A stretch of DNA of 64,000 nucleotides from Salinispora pacifica CNR114 (GCF_000514775.1 NZ_AZWO01000004.1:72089-136088); one strand, 5' to 3'; positions 46,060 through 55,050 are shown, counted from the stretch's first letter. The notes: generated by a model not told the origin, from the letters alone. A program made the numbers and translations.

Positions 46060-46185
46060 CCGCCAAGGCTATCGGCCCCGGCCCTTGCGCTGGTGAGATC
46101 TGAAGGCGGAGGCCAGGTTGCCCGCAGCGGTCCGCCGCCGATGAACACGGCGTCGCTGGCGCCCGGAGCCGCGTTGGAAGGACAG

Positions 46186-47385
46186 TCACAGGATCGTACG
46201 GAGGCCGGGCAGCCGACGGACTGTCACGGCAGTGGCGACGCTGATGACGATGCCGAGAGTGGTGACGGCGACGAAGGTGGCGATGGTGGGTAGGCCGGCG
46301 CGGGCGAACGCGAACTGCAGGGCGACGACGATCGGCAGGTGGATGAGGTAGATCGTGTAGGAGCTGGCGGCCATGGCGCGGGTGAGCCGGTTGTGGGCGG
46401 CGAAGACGTCCCGGAACAGGGTCACCAGGCCGATGCTGAGGCCGACGCACAGGAAGGTCTCGGTCAGCGCCCAGCAGGCCGAGGCCCAGGAGGCGCCGCC
46501 GGGGGCGAAGAACCAGGTGTCGGTGCGGGTCCAGAATAGTACGGCGGTGAGTGCGGCGCCGATGGCCAGCCAGACATAGCCGGTCCGGCGGGGCAGTCGG
46601 GCGAGCCAATCGCGTCGGTAGGCCATGGCACCGGCGGCGAAGAATGCCGTGTACTGGGCGAGGCGAGCTGGTTCCGCCTGGATGAACCCGAATAGCGGCA
46701 CCCACTGGTCAAGCGGATACCAGATTCGGATGAGGAACACGACCGCGGCCACGGTGAGAATGCAGATGATCAGGCTACGGCTGTCGGTCATCCAGGTCAG
46801 CCGGGCCGGTCTCGGGTTGGGGCGGACGCGGCGCAGCAGCCCGCCCAGCCAGTGGAACAGCAGGTACAGGGCACTGAGGGCGAGCAGAGTCTGGATGAAC
46901 CACAGGTGTCCGAACTGCAGGTCGGGCCAGATCGGGCCGGTCCAGTCGGCCGGCTGCGGGCCGAAGCCGAGGAACACGTCCAGATAGTAGCGAGGAAACG
47001 AGATCGGCGGATAGCCGCGGTATTCGCGGTAGTAGACATACATCAGTACGGGAATGATCGTGGCCGAGCCGATCAGAAACGGAATGCCGAGGCGCTTGAG
47101 TCGGCTGAGTATGAATTTCCAGCCGCCTTTGTGGTCGACGGCGCGGGGCACGAGGAACGCGGCGACGAAGAACAGCAGGCTCATTCGGAACGCCCCGCCC
47201 ACTGCGGAGAGGGTGGCCAGGACGGGCAGGCGCTGGTCGCCGTTGAAGTACCACCAGTCGGCGGGGCCGTATGCCTGGGCGGCGTGGTGGATCACCACCA
47301 GGAGGATCATCGCCACCCGCAGATTGTCCAGATAGTGCAGGTACTGGGTGCGACGTGTGGGGGGTGCACTGACGACATTATTCAT
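46186..47385 (-). CDS. Membrane acyltransferase, acyltransferase-3 family (OpgC-like)
   Basis: The product (399 aa) has about ten helices. The N-terminal YLHYLDNLRVAMILLVVIHH and MSLLFFVAAFLVPRAVDHKG, and FGHLWFIQTLLALSALYLLF further on, are typical of acyltransferase-3/OpgC proteins, which acylate extracytoplasmic sugars or glycans. The ATG at 47385 is about 12 bases from a palindrome shared with the divergent TetR gene. The natural acceptor is unknown. Confidence 0.85.
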   Translation of the reverse strand: MNNVVSAPPTRRTQYLHYLDNLRVAMILLVVIHHAAQAYGPADWWYFNGDQRLPVLATLSAVGGAFRMSLLFFVAAFLVPRAVDHKGGWKFILSRLKRLGIPFLIGSATIIPVLMYVYYREYRGYPPISFPRYYLDVFLGFGPQPADWTGPIWPDLQFGHLWFIQTLLALSALYLLFHWLGGLLRRVRPNPRPARLTWMTDSRSLIICILTVAAVVFLIRIWYPLDQWVPLFGFIQAEPARLAQYTAFFAAGAMAYRRDWLARLPRRTGYVWLAIGAALTAVLFWTRTDTWFFAPGGASWASACWALTETFLCVGLSIGLVTLFRDVFAAHNRLTRAMAASSYTIYLIHLPIVVALQFAFARAGLPTIATFVAVTTLGIVISVATAVTVRRLPGLRTIL

Positions 47386-47397
47386 CCGTTCAATATA

Positions 47398-47413
47398 CTG
47401 AACAGATGTTCAG
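47398..47413. promoter_or_regulatory. Probable TetR operator
   Basis: CTGAACAGATGTTCAG has 7-base inverted arms (CTGAACA/TGTTCAG) around GA. It lies between the divergent acyltransferase gene and the TetR gene and overlaps a possible AATATACTG -10 element for the acyltransferase. Autoregulation by the adjacent TetR protein is inferred. Confidence 0.7.
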
Positions 47414-47468
47414 CCATGGATCCACCGAACCCCATCTCGGGAAGTCCCCCGAGGACGGCGCCGGCGCG

Positions 47469-48131
47469 ATGACATACCGTGCTGACATGGAAGCGTCGCC
47501 GTCGGACCTGACCGGACGGGCGCGGCTACGCGAGGCGGCCCTGCGCCTGTTCGCGCAGCGTGGCTTCGCCGCCACCTCGGCCCGCGCGGTAGCCGCTGAG
47601 GCCGGGCTGTCGCCGGCCCTGGTGATGCACCACTTCGGCTCCAAGGAAGGGCTCCGCGCCGCCGTTGATGAGCAGGTCCTGGCCCGGCTCGGCGCTGCCC
47701 TGCGGGAGCTGGAACCGGGCGGCACGGATCTGATGGCGTCACTGGGTGAGATGTCCGCGCGGATGTTCGGCGCCGACCCGACACTGCGTGGCTACCTGCG
47801 TCGGGTGCTACAGGAGGACAGCCCGGCGAGCGCGGCGCTGTTCGGCCACCTGCTGGAGGGTACGCGCACCGAGTTGGAGCGGCTGATCGCGGCCGAGGGC
47901 GGCCACACGGATGCGGATCTGCGGTGGGCACCGTTTCAGATGCTGTGCCTGATCGTGGGCCCGCTGCTGCTGGAGCCGGTCATGCAACCGAATCTGGACC
48001 AGCCCATGTTCGAAGCGCCGGCACTGGCCCGCCGCAGCGCCGCGAACCAACGCCTACTGCGACTGGGCCTGTTCGGGGCCGACCAGTCATCCGGTGCGCC
48101 GGGCGCGGCGAAGCCTGCCCGGCGACAGTGA
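47469..48131 (+). CDS. TetR-family regulator
   Basis: The product (220 aa) has the TetR N-terminal DNA-binding domain with GRARLREAALRLFAQRGFAA, TSARAVAAEAGLSPALVMHH and FGSKEGLRAAVDEQVLARL. The C-terminal ligand domain is all-helical and unrecognised. The first in-frame ATG at 47406 lies inside the operator, so the ATG at 47469 (or 47487) is preferred. Divergence from the acyltransferase and the shared palindrome suggest that it represses that gene. Confidence 0.87.
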   Translation: MTYRADMEASPSDLTGRARLREAALRLFAQRGFAATSARAVAAEAGLSPALVMHHFGSKEGLRAAVDEQVLARLGAALRELEPGGTDLMASLGEMSARMFGADPTLRGYLRRVLQEDSPASAALFGHLLEGTRTELERLIAAEGGHTDADLRWAPFQMLCLIVGPLLLEPVMQPNLDQPMFEAPALARRSAANQRLLRLGLFGADQSSGAPGAAKPARRQ

Positions 48132-48260
48132 TCTCGGCGAGGCGATTCCTCCGTTGAGCACTGCTGCCACTGGCGGTTGAGCGGTGCAGCCTACGGACTG
48201 CGGCGGCATCCGACGCGAGGCCACGACGACCGCGAGGCCACGGGCCGGTCGGCCCGGCGG

Positions 48261-49160
48261 TCAGGCCGGATCCGGGCGGCCAAGGCGCCAGTAGCCCATG
48301 AAGGCAACCGCCCGACGATCCAATCCGCGTTCGGTGACAAGATGGCGACGAAGGGTACGGATGACGCCCGCCTCGCCCGCCAGCCAGGCGTACAGCGGGG
48401 CCGGGAGAACGGAGCTGGGCACGTCCCAGAGAAGCTCCACGTCCAGGTTGAGCTCGGTGATCGGCACCCCGACCGACGGACCGGACATCAACTCCGCCGC
48501 CGCGGCCGACACGGCCGGCACAAGCCGGGTGCCGGATGGGTGCCCGCCTCGGGCCAGCCAGTGCACCACCACCCCGGGTGGCGCCGCCACCGGCTGCGCG
48601 TCGTCGGCCTCCGGCACTTCCAGCAGCACCCGGCCACGGGCGGTGGCGGGGAGCCGCTCCAGGATGGAACAGATCGCCGGCACCGCCGTCTCATCGCCGG
48701 CGAGCAGAAGCTTCGCGGCGGCCGGTGGCCGGAACTCGACCCCGCCGTGTTCGCCGTCGAAACCCGCATCCGGACCGACAATCACGATCTGGTCTCCGGG
48801 CTGCACTCGACGCGCCCAGCGGGTCGCCGGCCCACCGTCACCGTGCAGAACGAGGTCAACATCGACCTCGGCGAGCTCGGGACGCACGGCGCGGACGGTG
48901 TACGTGCGGATCGGATTGCGCTGACGCTCCGGCAGTGCCCGCCAGCGGGCGTACCAGTCCGGACCCTCCGGCAGCCTGGCCTCCCGTTGGCCCGGCAGCG
49001 GGAAGGCCAGCTTGACGCGCTGGTCGTAGCCGTTGTCGGCGAACCGGTCCAGGTCCGGGCCGGTGAAGGTGATCCGCACAAACGACGGGCTGAGCCGACG
49101 CGCGGCGCGAACCTCGGCGGTGAACAGCCGCCAGGGCGCAACGGGCAGGGTCTGGGTCAT
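48261..49160 (-). CDS. Siderophore-interacting protein (FAD-dependent ferric-siderophore reductase, ViuB/YqjH family)
   Basis: The product (299 aa) has an FAD-binding N-terminal half with LSPSFVRITFTGPDLDRFAD, NPIRTYTVRAVRPE and DVDLVLHGDGGPATRWARRV. A C-terminal half follows with LLLAGDETAVPAICSILERL and WLAGEAGVIRTLRRHLVTE, and it ends RRAVAFMGYWRLG. It would reduce ferric siderophore in the cytoplasm and release Fe2+. The ATG at 49160 follows GGAAGG; the longer open frame to 49355 would cross the iron box. A strong iron box lies 54-72 bases upstream, tying it to the uptake locus at 30058-34118. Confidence 0.93.
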   Translation of the reverse strand: MTQTLPVAPWRLFTAEVRAARRLSPSFVRITFTGPDLDRFADNGYDQRVKLAFPLPGQREARLPEGPDWYARWRALPERQRNPIRTYTVRAVRPELAEVDVDLVLHGDGGPATRWARRVQPGDQIVIVGPDAGFDGEHGGVEFRPPAAAKLLLAGDETAVPAICSILERLPATARGRVLLEVPEADDAQPVAAPPGVVVHWLARGGHPSGTRLVPAVSAAAAELMSGPSVGVPITELNLDVELLWDVPSSVLPAPLYAWLAGEAGVIRTLRRHLVTERGLDRRAVAFMGYWRLGRPDPA

Positions 49161-49213
49161 GATGCCTTCCGGGGTCGGACGTGGGAACCGGTCCCGCGCC
49201 GCACTCGACCCAG

Positions 49214-49232
49214 TTAGGTTAGCCTTACCTTG
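49214..49232 (-). promoter_or_regulatory. DmdR/IdeR iron box
   Basis: TTAGGTTAGCCTTACCTTG matches TWAGGTTAGSCTWACCTWA at all but the last base. It lies upstream of the siderophore-interacting protein gene and should repress it when iron is plentiful. Confidence 0.88.
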
Positions 49233-49417
49233 ACCGCTGTCAAGTGGAGATCGACACAGTCGAACGACTCGACCGCCCGACAGCTCGCCGCCACGCCCCC
49301 AAGGGCGGGGCAGGTCTTCAGCCCACACCACGACGGCGGTAGCGTGTCGCCACACCGTTGCCCGTGGGGTGGTCCCCGCCCCGGCGTGGCGCTAGCGATC
49401 GTACGGAGGATGCAGCC

Positions 49418-50890
49418 ATGTCCCACGGCGACGAGTCGTTCGCGGTCAGCGACCACAAGGTGTCGCGGCCGGCTTTCGACGTCACCATGCGAGGCTTCGA
49501 CAAACGGCAGGTGGAACGACACCTTGACCAACTCGACGGCGAGTTGCTCCAGACCGTGACCGACCGCAACCAGGCACACGCCCGAGCCGAGGCACTGACG
49601 GCCCAGGTCGCCACCCTCGAAGCGGAGGTCGCCGAGCTACGCGAGCGGCCAGCCCGGGTCGACCGTGCCGCGTTCCGCGATCTGGGACCGATAGTCGAGG
49701 AAATCCTGGTGCTGGCCGAACGGCAGGCCGCCATGATCGGCGATGCGGCCGGGCAGCAGGCCGCCGAGCTCACGGCGGAGGCGGAGCGGACGCTCACTGA
49801 GGCCCAGGAACACGCGGCCAGAACCATGCGCGACTTCGAGGAGGAGTTGGCTACCCGGCGTACCGACCAGGAGCAGGCGGACGAGGAGCGGCGGGCCGCC
49901 GCCCAAGCCGAGTTGGCCGAGATCCGCGCCGCCGCTGACCAACTGCGGGAGGCGGGCGAGGCCGCCCACGAGCGGGCCCGGCAGGAGGCGATCCAGGTCG
50001 ACGAGCAGAGCGCCCAGCGGATCGAGCAGGCCCGGGCCGAGGCCGAAGCATTCCTCAGCTCCGCCCGTACCCAGATCCAGCAGGAGGTGCAGGCGGCCCG
50101 GACCCGAACCCAGGAGGAGTTGGCGCGCTGGCAATCCACTGTAGAACGAGAGTTGACCGACCGGCGTACCGCCGTCGAGCAGGAGATAACCGAACAGCGG
50201 GCCACGGCCGAGGGGGAGCTCGCGGCCCAACGTACCGCCGCCGAGCAGGAGATCGCCGCGCTCATCGCCGAGGCGCAGGAGTACGCCGCGAAGGTGCGCC
50301 AGCGAATCGACGAGCAGGCCGCCAGCCACCAGCAGCAGCTCGCCGCGGTGCAGCAGGACATCCGAGACCGCCGGGAGGGGCTCGGCCGGCTCCAGTCCGA
50401 GCTGGAGGCCGGCCAGCAGCAGCTCGCTCAGGTCCGCCAGGACGGCAACGCCATCGACCAGGAGGTGGCCAAGCAGCAGCAACGACTCGGCACCGCCCGC
50501 CGGGAGCTTGCCGACGAGCTGCACCGGCTGGAGGAGGCCCGGCGCGCGGCCGACTACGCCGACCAACACGCCAAGGAGGTCAGGTCGCGAGTCAAGCGCG
50601 AGGCGAAGCGGGTGGCCGACCTGGCCGCGGCAGCGGTCATGGCAGCCGCCACCGGCGGTGCCGCGACCGCGGAGTACCCGCAGGTGGTCGCCCGCAACGC
50701 CCCCGCCGGTGGCGATGCTCCCGCACCCGGCCAGAGTCATTCGGCCAGCGGCCAGCCGTCACCGCAACCGGACGAGGACGCCTGCGGCGACAACGGGCAC
50801 AACGGAGAGGCGTCGGAGCTGCCTGGCGCCGCCCCGGCGCACCCTGACGAGCCGACCTTCCCTGGCGAGACGGTCCCGGTCGCCGGCTGA
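49418..50890 (+). CDS. DivIVA/Scy/FilP-like coiled-coil protein
   Basis: The product (490 aa) has a DivIVA-like N-terminal segment (FDVTMRGFDKRQVERHLDQL) at about 20-39. A long continuous alpha-helical coiled coil rich in Ala, Glu, Gln and Arg runs from about 40 to 410 (for example AEAERTLTEAQEHAARTMRD and EQEIAALIAEAQEYAAKVRQ). A short hydrophobic Ala patch precedes an acidic, Pro-rich C-terminal tail. Such proteins organise polar growth or the cytoskeleton in mycelial actinobacteria, where they are often called cellulose-binding proteins. The ATG at 49418 follows GGAGGA. It is monocistronic as far as can be seen. Confidence 0.85.
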   Translation: MSHGDESFAVSDHKVSRPAFDVTMRGFDKRQVERHLDQLDGELLQTVTDRNQAHARAEALTAQVATLEAEVAELRERPARVDRAAFRDLGPIVEEILVLAERQAAMIGDAAGQQAAELTAEAERTLTEAQEHAARTMRDFEEELATRRTDQEQADEERRAAAQAELAEIRAAADQLREAGEAAHERARQEAIQVDEQSAQRIEQARAEAEAFLSSARTQIQQEVQAARTRTQEELARWQSTVERELTDRRTAVEQEITEQRATAEGELAAQRTAAEQEIAALIAEAQEYAAKVRQRIDEQAASHQQQLAAVQQDIRDRREGLGRLQSELEAGQQQLAQVRQDGNAIDQEVAKQQQRLGTARRELADELHRLEEARRAADYADQHAKEVRSRVKREAKRVADLAAAAVMAAATGGAATAEYPQVVARNAPAGGDAPAPGQSHSASGQPSPQPDEDACGDNGHNGEASELPGAAPAHPDEPTFPGETVPVAG

Positions 50891-50934
50891 CCGCCACCGC
50901 TACGCCGGAGCCGGGCCGGCTCGACCGCTACCGC

Positions 50935-51492
50935 TCAGTCCGAATCGGACAGCTCGACGTAGTCGGCGGCGGTGAGTGGCCCCGGCGACAGCGAGCCGTC
51001 TGCCCGAGGAACGCCCAGCGGCGCGCCGTCGCGTAGGAAGGACACCGAGTCAACCTCTGGGCGGGCGGTGAGGGTGCAGACGATCTGGCCGAAGGCGAAG
51101 ACCTCGTCGCTCCGGCCGGCGCCCTCCGCCACCGACGGCACGTCCACTTCGGCCCGCGTCTCGGTGAGGCGGATGCCGGCCACCGTGACCGCGCCGAAGA
51201 GCGCAGTGGCCAACCCCTCGGCCCGCTCGGCCTCGTTCGGCCCAGCCAGCAGATGCTCCAGGTGCTGGTCCACCGTGGGCAGGACATCGAGGCGACGGCG
51301 GACCAGGACAAGGCGGTCGTCGCGGACGAAGTAGAGCGCTTCGGTGAACCGCCCGGCCGGGTCGGAGACCGCCGTACTCGGGGTCGGGAACGGCCCGTAC
51401 GGCGCCTCTACCGCCCGCGGCTGGTCGTCGGTGGGCACGCCGCAACCTGCCAGCAGCACGAGCAGCATGGCCACCGCCAGGTGGGCCTTCAC
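50935..51492 (-). CDS. GerMN-domain lipoprotein
   Basis: The product (185 aa) has a lipoprotein signal peptide, MKAHLAVAMLLVLLAGC, with Cys17 as the lipidation site. The mature part (YFVRDDRLVLVRRRLDVLPT, LEHLLAGPNEAERAEGLATA, RAEVDVPSV) has the GerMN/sporulation-germination pattern also seen in LpqB. Its start overlaps the histidine kinase stop by four bases, giving the order response regulator, kinase, lipoprotein, as in MtrAB-LpqB-type modules. It may modulate the kinase from outside the membrane; that is inference. Confidence 0.82.
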   Translation of the reverse strand: MKAHLAVAMLLVLLAGCGVPTDDQPRAVEAPYGPFPTPSTAVSDPAGRFTEALYFVRDDRLVLVRRRLDVLPTVDQHLEHLLAGPNEAERAEGLATALFGAVTVAGIRLTETRAEVDVPSVAEGAGRSDEVFAFGQIVCTLTARPEVDSVSFLRDGAPLGVPRADGSLSPGPLTAADYVELSDSD

Positions 51493-52841
51493 TCCAGGCT
51501 CCCCGGCAATTCCACCCGAAACCGCGCCCCGCCCCCGGGCCGGTCGGCGACCATGGCGTGCCCGCCGTGCGCGGTGGCGTGCTGCGCGACGATCGCCAAG
51601 CCGAGCCCGGTGCCGTCAGTACCCCCACGGGCGCGGGCGGCGCGGCTGCGAACAAAGCGGTCAAAGATGACACCCCGATCGGCCACCGGTACGCCCGGAC
51701 CGGCGTCGTCCACCTCGATGATGCCAGTGGCGCCGATGGCTGACAGCCGGACCGCGACCGGGCCCCCGCCGTAGCGGACCGCGTTCTCGAGCAGGTTGAC
51801 CAGCAGTTGCTCGGTGCGCCGCCGGTCCACCCGCCACTCCGTGGGCATACCGGGATCGGGGCGCACCAGGCTTTCCGGCAGTTCCCGGCTCTGGCACACC
51901 TCACCGGCGAGCGCGGCGATGTCCACCGACTCCCGCTGGGCGGGCTGGTCGGTACGGGCCAGCTCCAGGAGATCGTTGACCAGTTGCTGGAACCGGCCGA
52001 TCTCGTCGGCCACCAGCCCCGCCGCGGTCGCGGTCCGTTCGTCGTGGTGTCCCCGCCGACGGGTCAACACGCTCGCGGCGGCGTAGAGGGTCTGCAAAGG
52101 TGAGCGCAGCTCGTGACTCACGTCGGCGGCGAAGCGTCGGTCCCGTTCGATCCGTCGGGCCAGCTGGTCAACCATGTCGTTGAAGGAGGTCGACAGGCGG
52201 GTCAGATCCGGGTCCGTGGCCGGCGCCAGCCGGGTCGTGAAGTCGCCGGCGGAGATCCGCTCGGCGGCGTCCGCGACGGCGGTCAGCGGGCGCAGACTGT
52301 GCCGGGTGGCGTACCAGCCGAAGGCGGCGCCGGCGCCGGCCACCATGATCGCCACGGCGGTCAACGCCAACGCGAGAACCTGGAAGGTCTCCTCCAACTC
52401 CCGCAGGGAGGTCAGTTCGTAGTAGCTGGCGCCGTCGGGCAGTGGTACCCCAACCAGCAGGGTCGGCTGCCCGGCCAACTGGACCCGCTGCACCCCGGGC
52501 TGTCCGGCCCGGACCTGCCTCTGCAAGGCCGCCGGCACGCTCGTCGCCGCCGTCTCGGCGGTACGCCCGTACCAGGAGCCGTCGAGGTGGAGCAGGGGCC
52601 GCCGGGAGCTGCCGGTGTCCAACGAACGGAGCACTTCGACGACGTCGGGTTCGTCGGTGTTCAACCCGATGCGTACGACGGCCGCGTCGAAGTAGGCGGC
52701 CCGCACGGCCGTGCGTTCCCGCTCGTCGAGCAGGCTGCGCCGGGTCAGGTCATAGGAGATCAACGCCATCGAGGAGGCCAGCAACGCGGCGCCGACGGCG
52801 AACCCGGCCGTCACTCGCGCGCGGAGCCCGAGATGTCTCAT
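51489..52841 (-). CDS. Sensor histidine kinase
   Basis: The product (450 aa) has two N-terminal helices around an extracytoplasmic sensor region (about 35-145) and a HAMP linker. The HisKA box DVSHELRSPLQTLYAAASVL has its phospho-accepting His near residue 240, and the HATPase domain has LVNLLENAVRYGGG, DAGPGVPVADRGVIFDRF and GTGLGLAIVAQHATAHGG. It pairs with the overlapping upstream response regulator. The signal is unknown. Confidence 0.93.
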   Translation of the reverse strand: MRHLGLRARVTAGFAVGAALLASSMALISYDLTRRSLLDERERTAVRAAYFDAAVVRIGLNTDEPDVVEVLRSLDTGSSRRPLLHLDGSWYGRTAETAATSVPAALQRQVRAGQPGVQRVQLAGQPTLLVGVPLPDGASYYELTSLRELEETFQVLALALTAVAIMVAGAGAAFGWYATRHSLRPLTAVADAAERISAGDFTTRLAPATDPDLTRLSTSFNDMVDQLARRIERDRRFAADVSHELRSPLQTLYAAASVLTRRRGHHDERTATAAGLVADEIGRFQQLVNDLLELARTDQPAQRESVDIAALAGEVCQSRELPESLVRPDPGMPTEWRVDRRRTEQLLVNLLENAVRYGGGPVAVRLSAIGATGIIEVDDAGPGVPVADRGVIFDRFVRSRAARARGGTDGTGLGLAIVAQHATAHGGHAMVADRPGGGARFRVELPGSLE

Positions 52842-53512
52842 CGCTGCAGCTTGTAGCCGAGGCCACGGAGCGTGACCAGGTGTCGCGGGTTACCCGGTTC
52901 CGCCTCGATCTTCTGGCGCAGGCGCCCGACGTGCACGTCCACCAGGCGCTCGTCGCCGCTGTCGTACCCCCACACCCGCTGCAACAACTGCTGCCGAGAC
53001 AACACCCGGCCGGCGTGCTCGGCCAGCTCGCAGAGAAGTCGGAACTCGGTGCGGGTCAACGCCACCGGCGCTCCGGCACGACGTACCTCCCCCGCCTCCG
53101 GGCTGATTTCCAGGTCCCCGATGACCTGCACCGCGACCGGGGTAGCCACCGCCCGGGCCCGCCGTCGCAGCGCCCGCAGCCGAGCGGACAGCTCCTTGAT
53201 GGCGACCGGTTTGACCACGTAGTCGTCGGCACCGGCCTCCAGCGCGGCGACGATATCGTGGGTGTCGTCCCGGGCGCTGACAACCACGATCGGGACGTCG
53301 TCGTCGCGGCGCAGCTGACGGATACCCTCAAATCCATCAATACCGGGCAGCATCAGGTCGAACAACACGTTATCGGCCGGGTCGGACCGCTGCATCCGCA
53401 GCCCCTCCTCGGCGGTCGCCGCCCCCCGCGCGGTGTAGCCCTCCTCTTCCAGGGCGAGCAGCAGTGCCAACCGGATCCGGTCGTCGTCCTCGATCACCAG
53501 TACCGCGGTCAT
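52838..53512 (-). CDS. OmpR-family response regulator
   Basis: The product (224 aa) has a receiver domain with the acidic pocket IEDDD, the phospho-accepting Asp52 in LFDLMLPG and the conserved Lys in YVVKPV. A C-terminal winged helix follows with LTRTEFRLLCELAEHAGRVL, WGYDSGDERLVDVHVGRLRQ and RGLGYKL. The ATG at 53512 was chosen because the receiver begins there. It is the promoter-proximal gene of a three-gene coupled unit with the kinase and the GerMN lipoprotein. Confidence 0.94.
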   Translation of the reverse strand: MTAVLVIEDDDRIRLALLLALEEEGYTARGAATAEEGLRMQRSDPADNVLFDLMLPGIDGFEGIRQLRRDDDVPIVVVSARDDTHDIVAALEAGADDYVVKPVAIKELSARLRALRRRARAVATPVAVQVIGDLEISPEAGEVRRAGAPVALTRTEFRLLCELAEHAGRVLSRQQLLQRVWGYDSGDERLVDVHVGRLRQKIEAEPGNPRHLVTLRGLGYKLQR

Positions 53513-53689
53513 TACGGCATCATCCCCGGCGCGCCGGCGACCGCCCACCCCGGGGCAGCCGCCACATTTTTTGTCATGTGACTGTCATCCAACCGCACCG
53601 ACCGCTACACGACCCACTTAGAGGGTGGGAGGCGTGTCAGGCCGCCCGTCGCGCCAACGCCGGCCCCATCCCGCTGAGAGGAGGCAGCA

Positions 53690-54034
53690 GTGACCGGCAA
53701 CGCCCTCATCCACGCTCTCGTCGTCGGCGTTTTCGTCGGCCTACTCGGGCGGTTCGTTCTCCCGGGCCGCGACGCTGCCCCGGTGTGGCTGGCCGTCGCC
53801 GTGGGTCTCGGTGCCGCCCTGCTCGGCACCATCACCGCCCGAGTCGCTGGCGTCGATGTCGCTGCTCCCTCCGGGCTGCGGCTGGCCGTGCAGGCCGGCT
53901 TCGCCGGCGCCGCGGTTACCCTCGCGGTCGTAACAGCGAGGCGTACGCCGGGACCAACGAGGCGGTCCATCCACCGGTGGCGTACCGCCGCTGACCCCTC
54001 GGCGCCGACGGACCGGGAAGGGAACCAACCATGA
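53690..54034 (+). CDS. Small membrane protein, GlsB/YeaQ-like
   Basis: The 114-aa product has about three short hydrophobic segments in the first 85 residues (ALIHALVVGVFVGLLGRFVL, VWLAVAVGLGAALLGTITAR, AGFAGAAVTLAVVTAR) and a basic, polar tail. The pattern resembles the transglycosylase-associated GlsB/YeaQ/YmgE family often linked to stress. The GTG follows GGAGG. Its stop overlaps the start of the STAS gene, so the two are coupled. Confidence 0.75.
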   Translation: MTGNALIHALVVGVFVGLLGRFVLPGRDAAPVWLAVAVGLGAALLGTITARVAGVDVAAPSGLRLAVQAGFAGAAVTLAVVTARRTPGPTRRSIHRWRTAADPSAPTDREGNQP

Positions 54035-54564
54035 CGGTCGTGCCAGACGACAACATGATGACCCTGATCTGCGATGGTTGCGGGGAGACCGCCGCCAGCA
54101 CGGCCGTCGTGCTACCCGACGATGAGGTGGTCTGGACGCTCGTGTCCGAGCATGGCTGGAGCGGGTCTCCGTTCGCCACCGGTCCACACCGGTGTGCCGG
54201 GTGCACCCCACCCCCACTCCCGCCCGGCCGAGCCGCCCCCGCCCAGGCGCTCGGGGTTGCCGACCACGATGAGGTTGTCGACGCCACCACGACGACGGAC
54301 CCGTTACGGACCGCGCTGAGCAAGGCCACCGAGCACGGGGGACGCGTGGTCGTCGACCTCTCCGCCGTCGAGCAGATCGACTCCGTCGGCCTCGGCCTAC
54401 TCGTCCGGGCCCGGCAGGAGGCTCGCCAGCGCGGCGCGGAGCTGTGCCTCCACGCGCCCTCCCGGTTCGTGTTGACCGTGCTACACACGATGCGCCTGGA
54501 CACCGCCTTCCCCGTCGTGACCGACCAACCAAACCCAACGAACGAGCCCAAGGTGCTGGTGTGA
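54031..54564 (+). CDS. STAS-domain protein with N-terminal zinc-ribbon
   Basis: The product is 177 aa. Residues 1-60 contain two CxxC pairs (C14/C17 in CDGCG and C55/C58 in CAGC), consistent with a small zinc ribbon. Residues about 85-170 form a STAS domain (GRVVVDLSAVEQIDSVGLGL) in which Ser118 is the phosphorylatable serine position of anti-sigma-factor antagonists. It may act in partner-switching control of a sigma factor; no anti-sigma kinase is adjacent. Coupled to the upstream membrane protein by overlap. Confidence 0.82.
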   Translation: MTVVPDDNMMTLICDGCGETAASTAVVLPDDEVVWTLVSEHGWSGSPFATGPHRCAGCTPPPLPPGRAAPAQALGVADHDEVVDATTTTDPLRTALSKATEHGGRVVVDLSAVEQIDSVGLGLLVRARQEARQRGAELCLHAPSRFVLTVLHTMRLDTAFPVVTDQPNPTNEPKVLV

Positions 54565-54636
54565 ACAGCGGACGGGCGGGTCGCGACCCGCGGCCGGCCG
54601 CACCCTGCTGCCAGCTCCAGCGATGAGGACTGCCCC

Positions 54637-54936
54637 ATGGTCATGCCCTGGCCCTCGCCCGACGACGACCCGTTCCACCCGGCCTGGGACCCGCCGGCGC
54701 ACCACGACGAGGACACTCGGCTCGCCGAGATAGCCGCCCAGCGGCTCCGAACTGATTGGACGACGCGTCGCCAGCAGATCACCGTAACCGCGCAGAACCG
54801 GGTGATCATCCTGGCCGGCACCATCGCCGACCTCGAAACCCGGCAGGTCGCGGGCGAACTTGCGTGGGATATCCCGGGCGTGGCTGACGTGTGCAACACC
54901 CTGCGAGTAGCGCAGCATGGACGCCGCCAGCGCTGA
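54637..54936 (+). CDS. BON-domain protein (99 aa)
   Basis: The short acidic N-terminus is followed by one BON domain at about 30-93 (LAEIAAQRLRTDWTTRRQQI, NRVIILAGTIADLETRQVAG, DIPGVADVCNTLRV). BON domains bind phospholipid or other ligands and occur in stress proteins. No signal peptide is visible. It follows the STAS gene by 72 bases on the same strand and may belong to the same stress-related group. Confidence 0.78.
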   Translation: MVMPWPSPDDDPFHPAWDPPAHHDEDTRLAEIAAQRLRTDWTTRRQQITVTAQNRVIILAGTIADLETRQVAGELAWDIPGVADVCNTLRVAQHGRRQR

Positions 54937-54957
54937 CCGTGATCAGCGCACCACTGA

Positions 54958-55050
54958 ATGTGGATGCTCGGCTGGCTGATCGGGCCACTGTGGGGCGGGC
55001 TCAGCGGCACGCGGACCACCCGGGCCAAGATCGCCGCTAGACCCTACTGA
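54958..55050 (+). CDS. Possible 30-aa membrane peptide
   Basis: The ORF reads MWMLGWLIGPLWGGLSGTRT and then a basic tail. It has a hydrophobic half and a positively charged half, like small membrane peptides. There is no obvious ribosome binding site, so this may be chance. It lies just after the BON-domain gene on the same strand. Confidence 0.25.
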   Translation: MWMLGWLIGPLWGGLSGTRTTRAKIAARPY

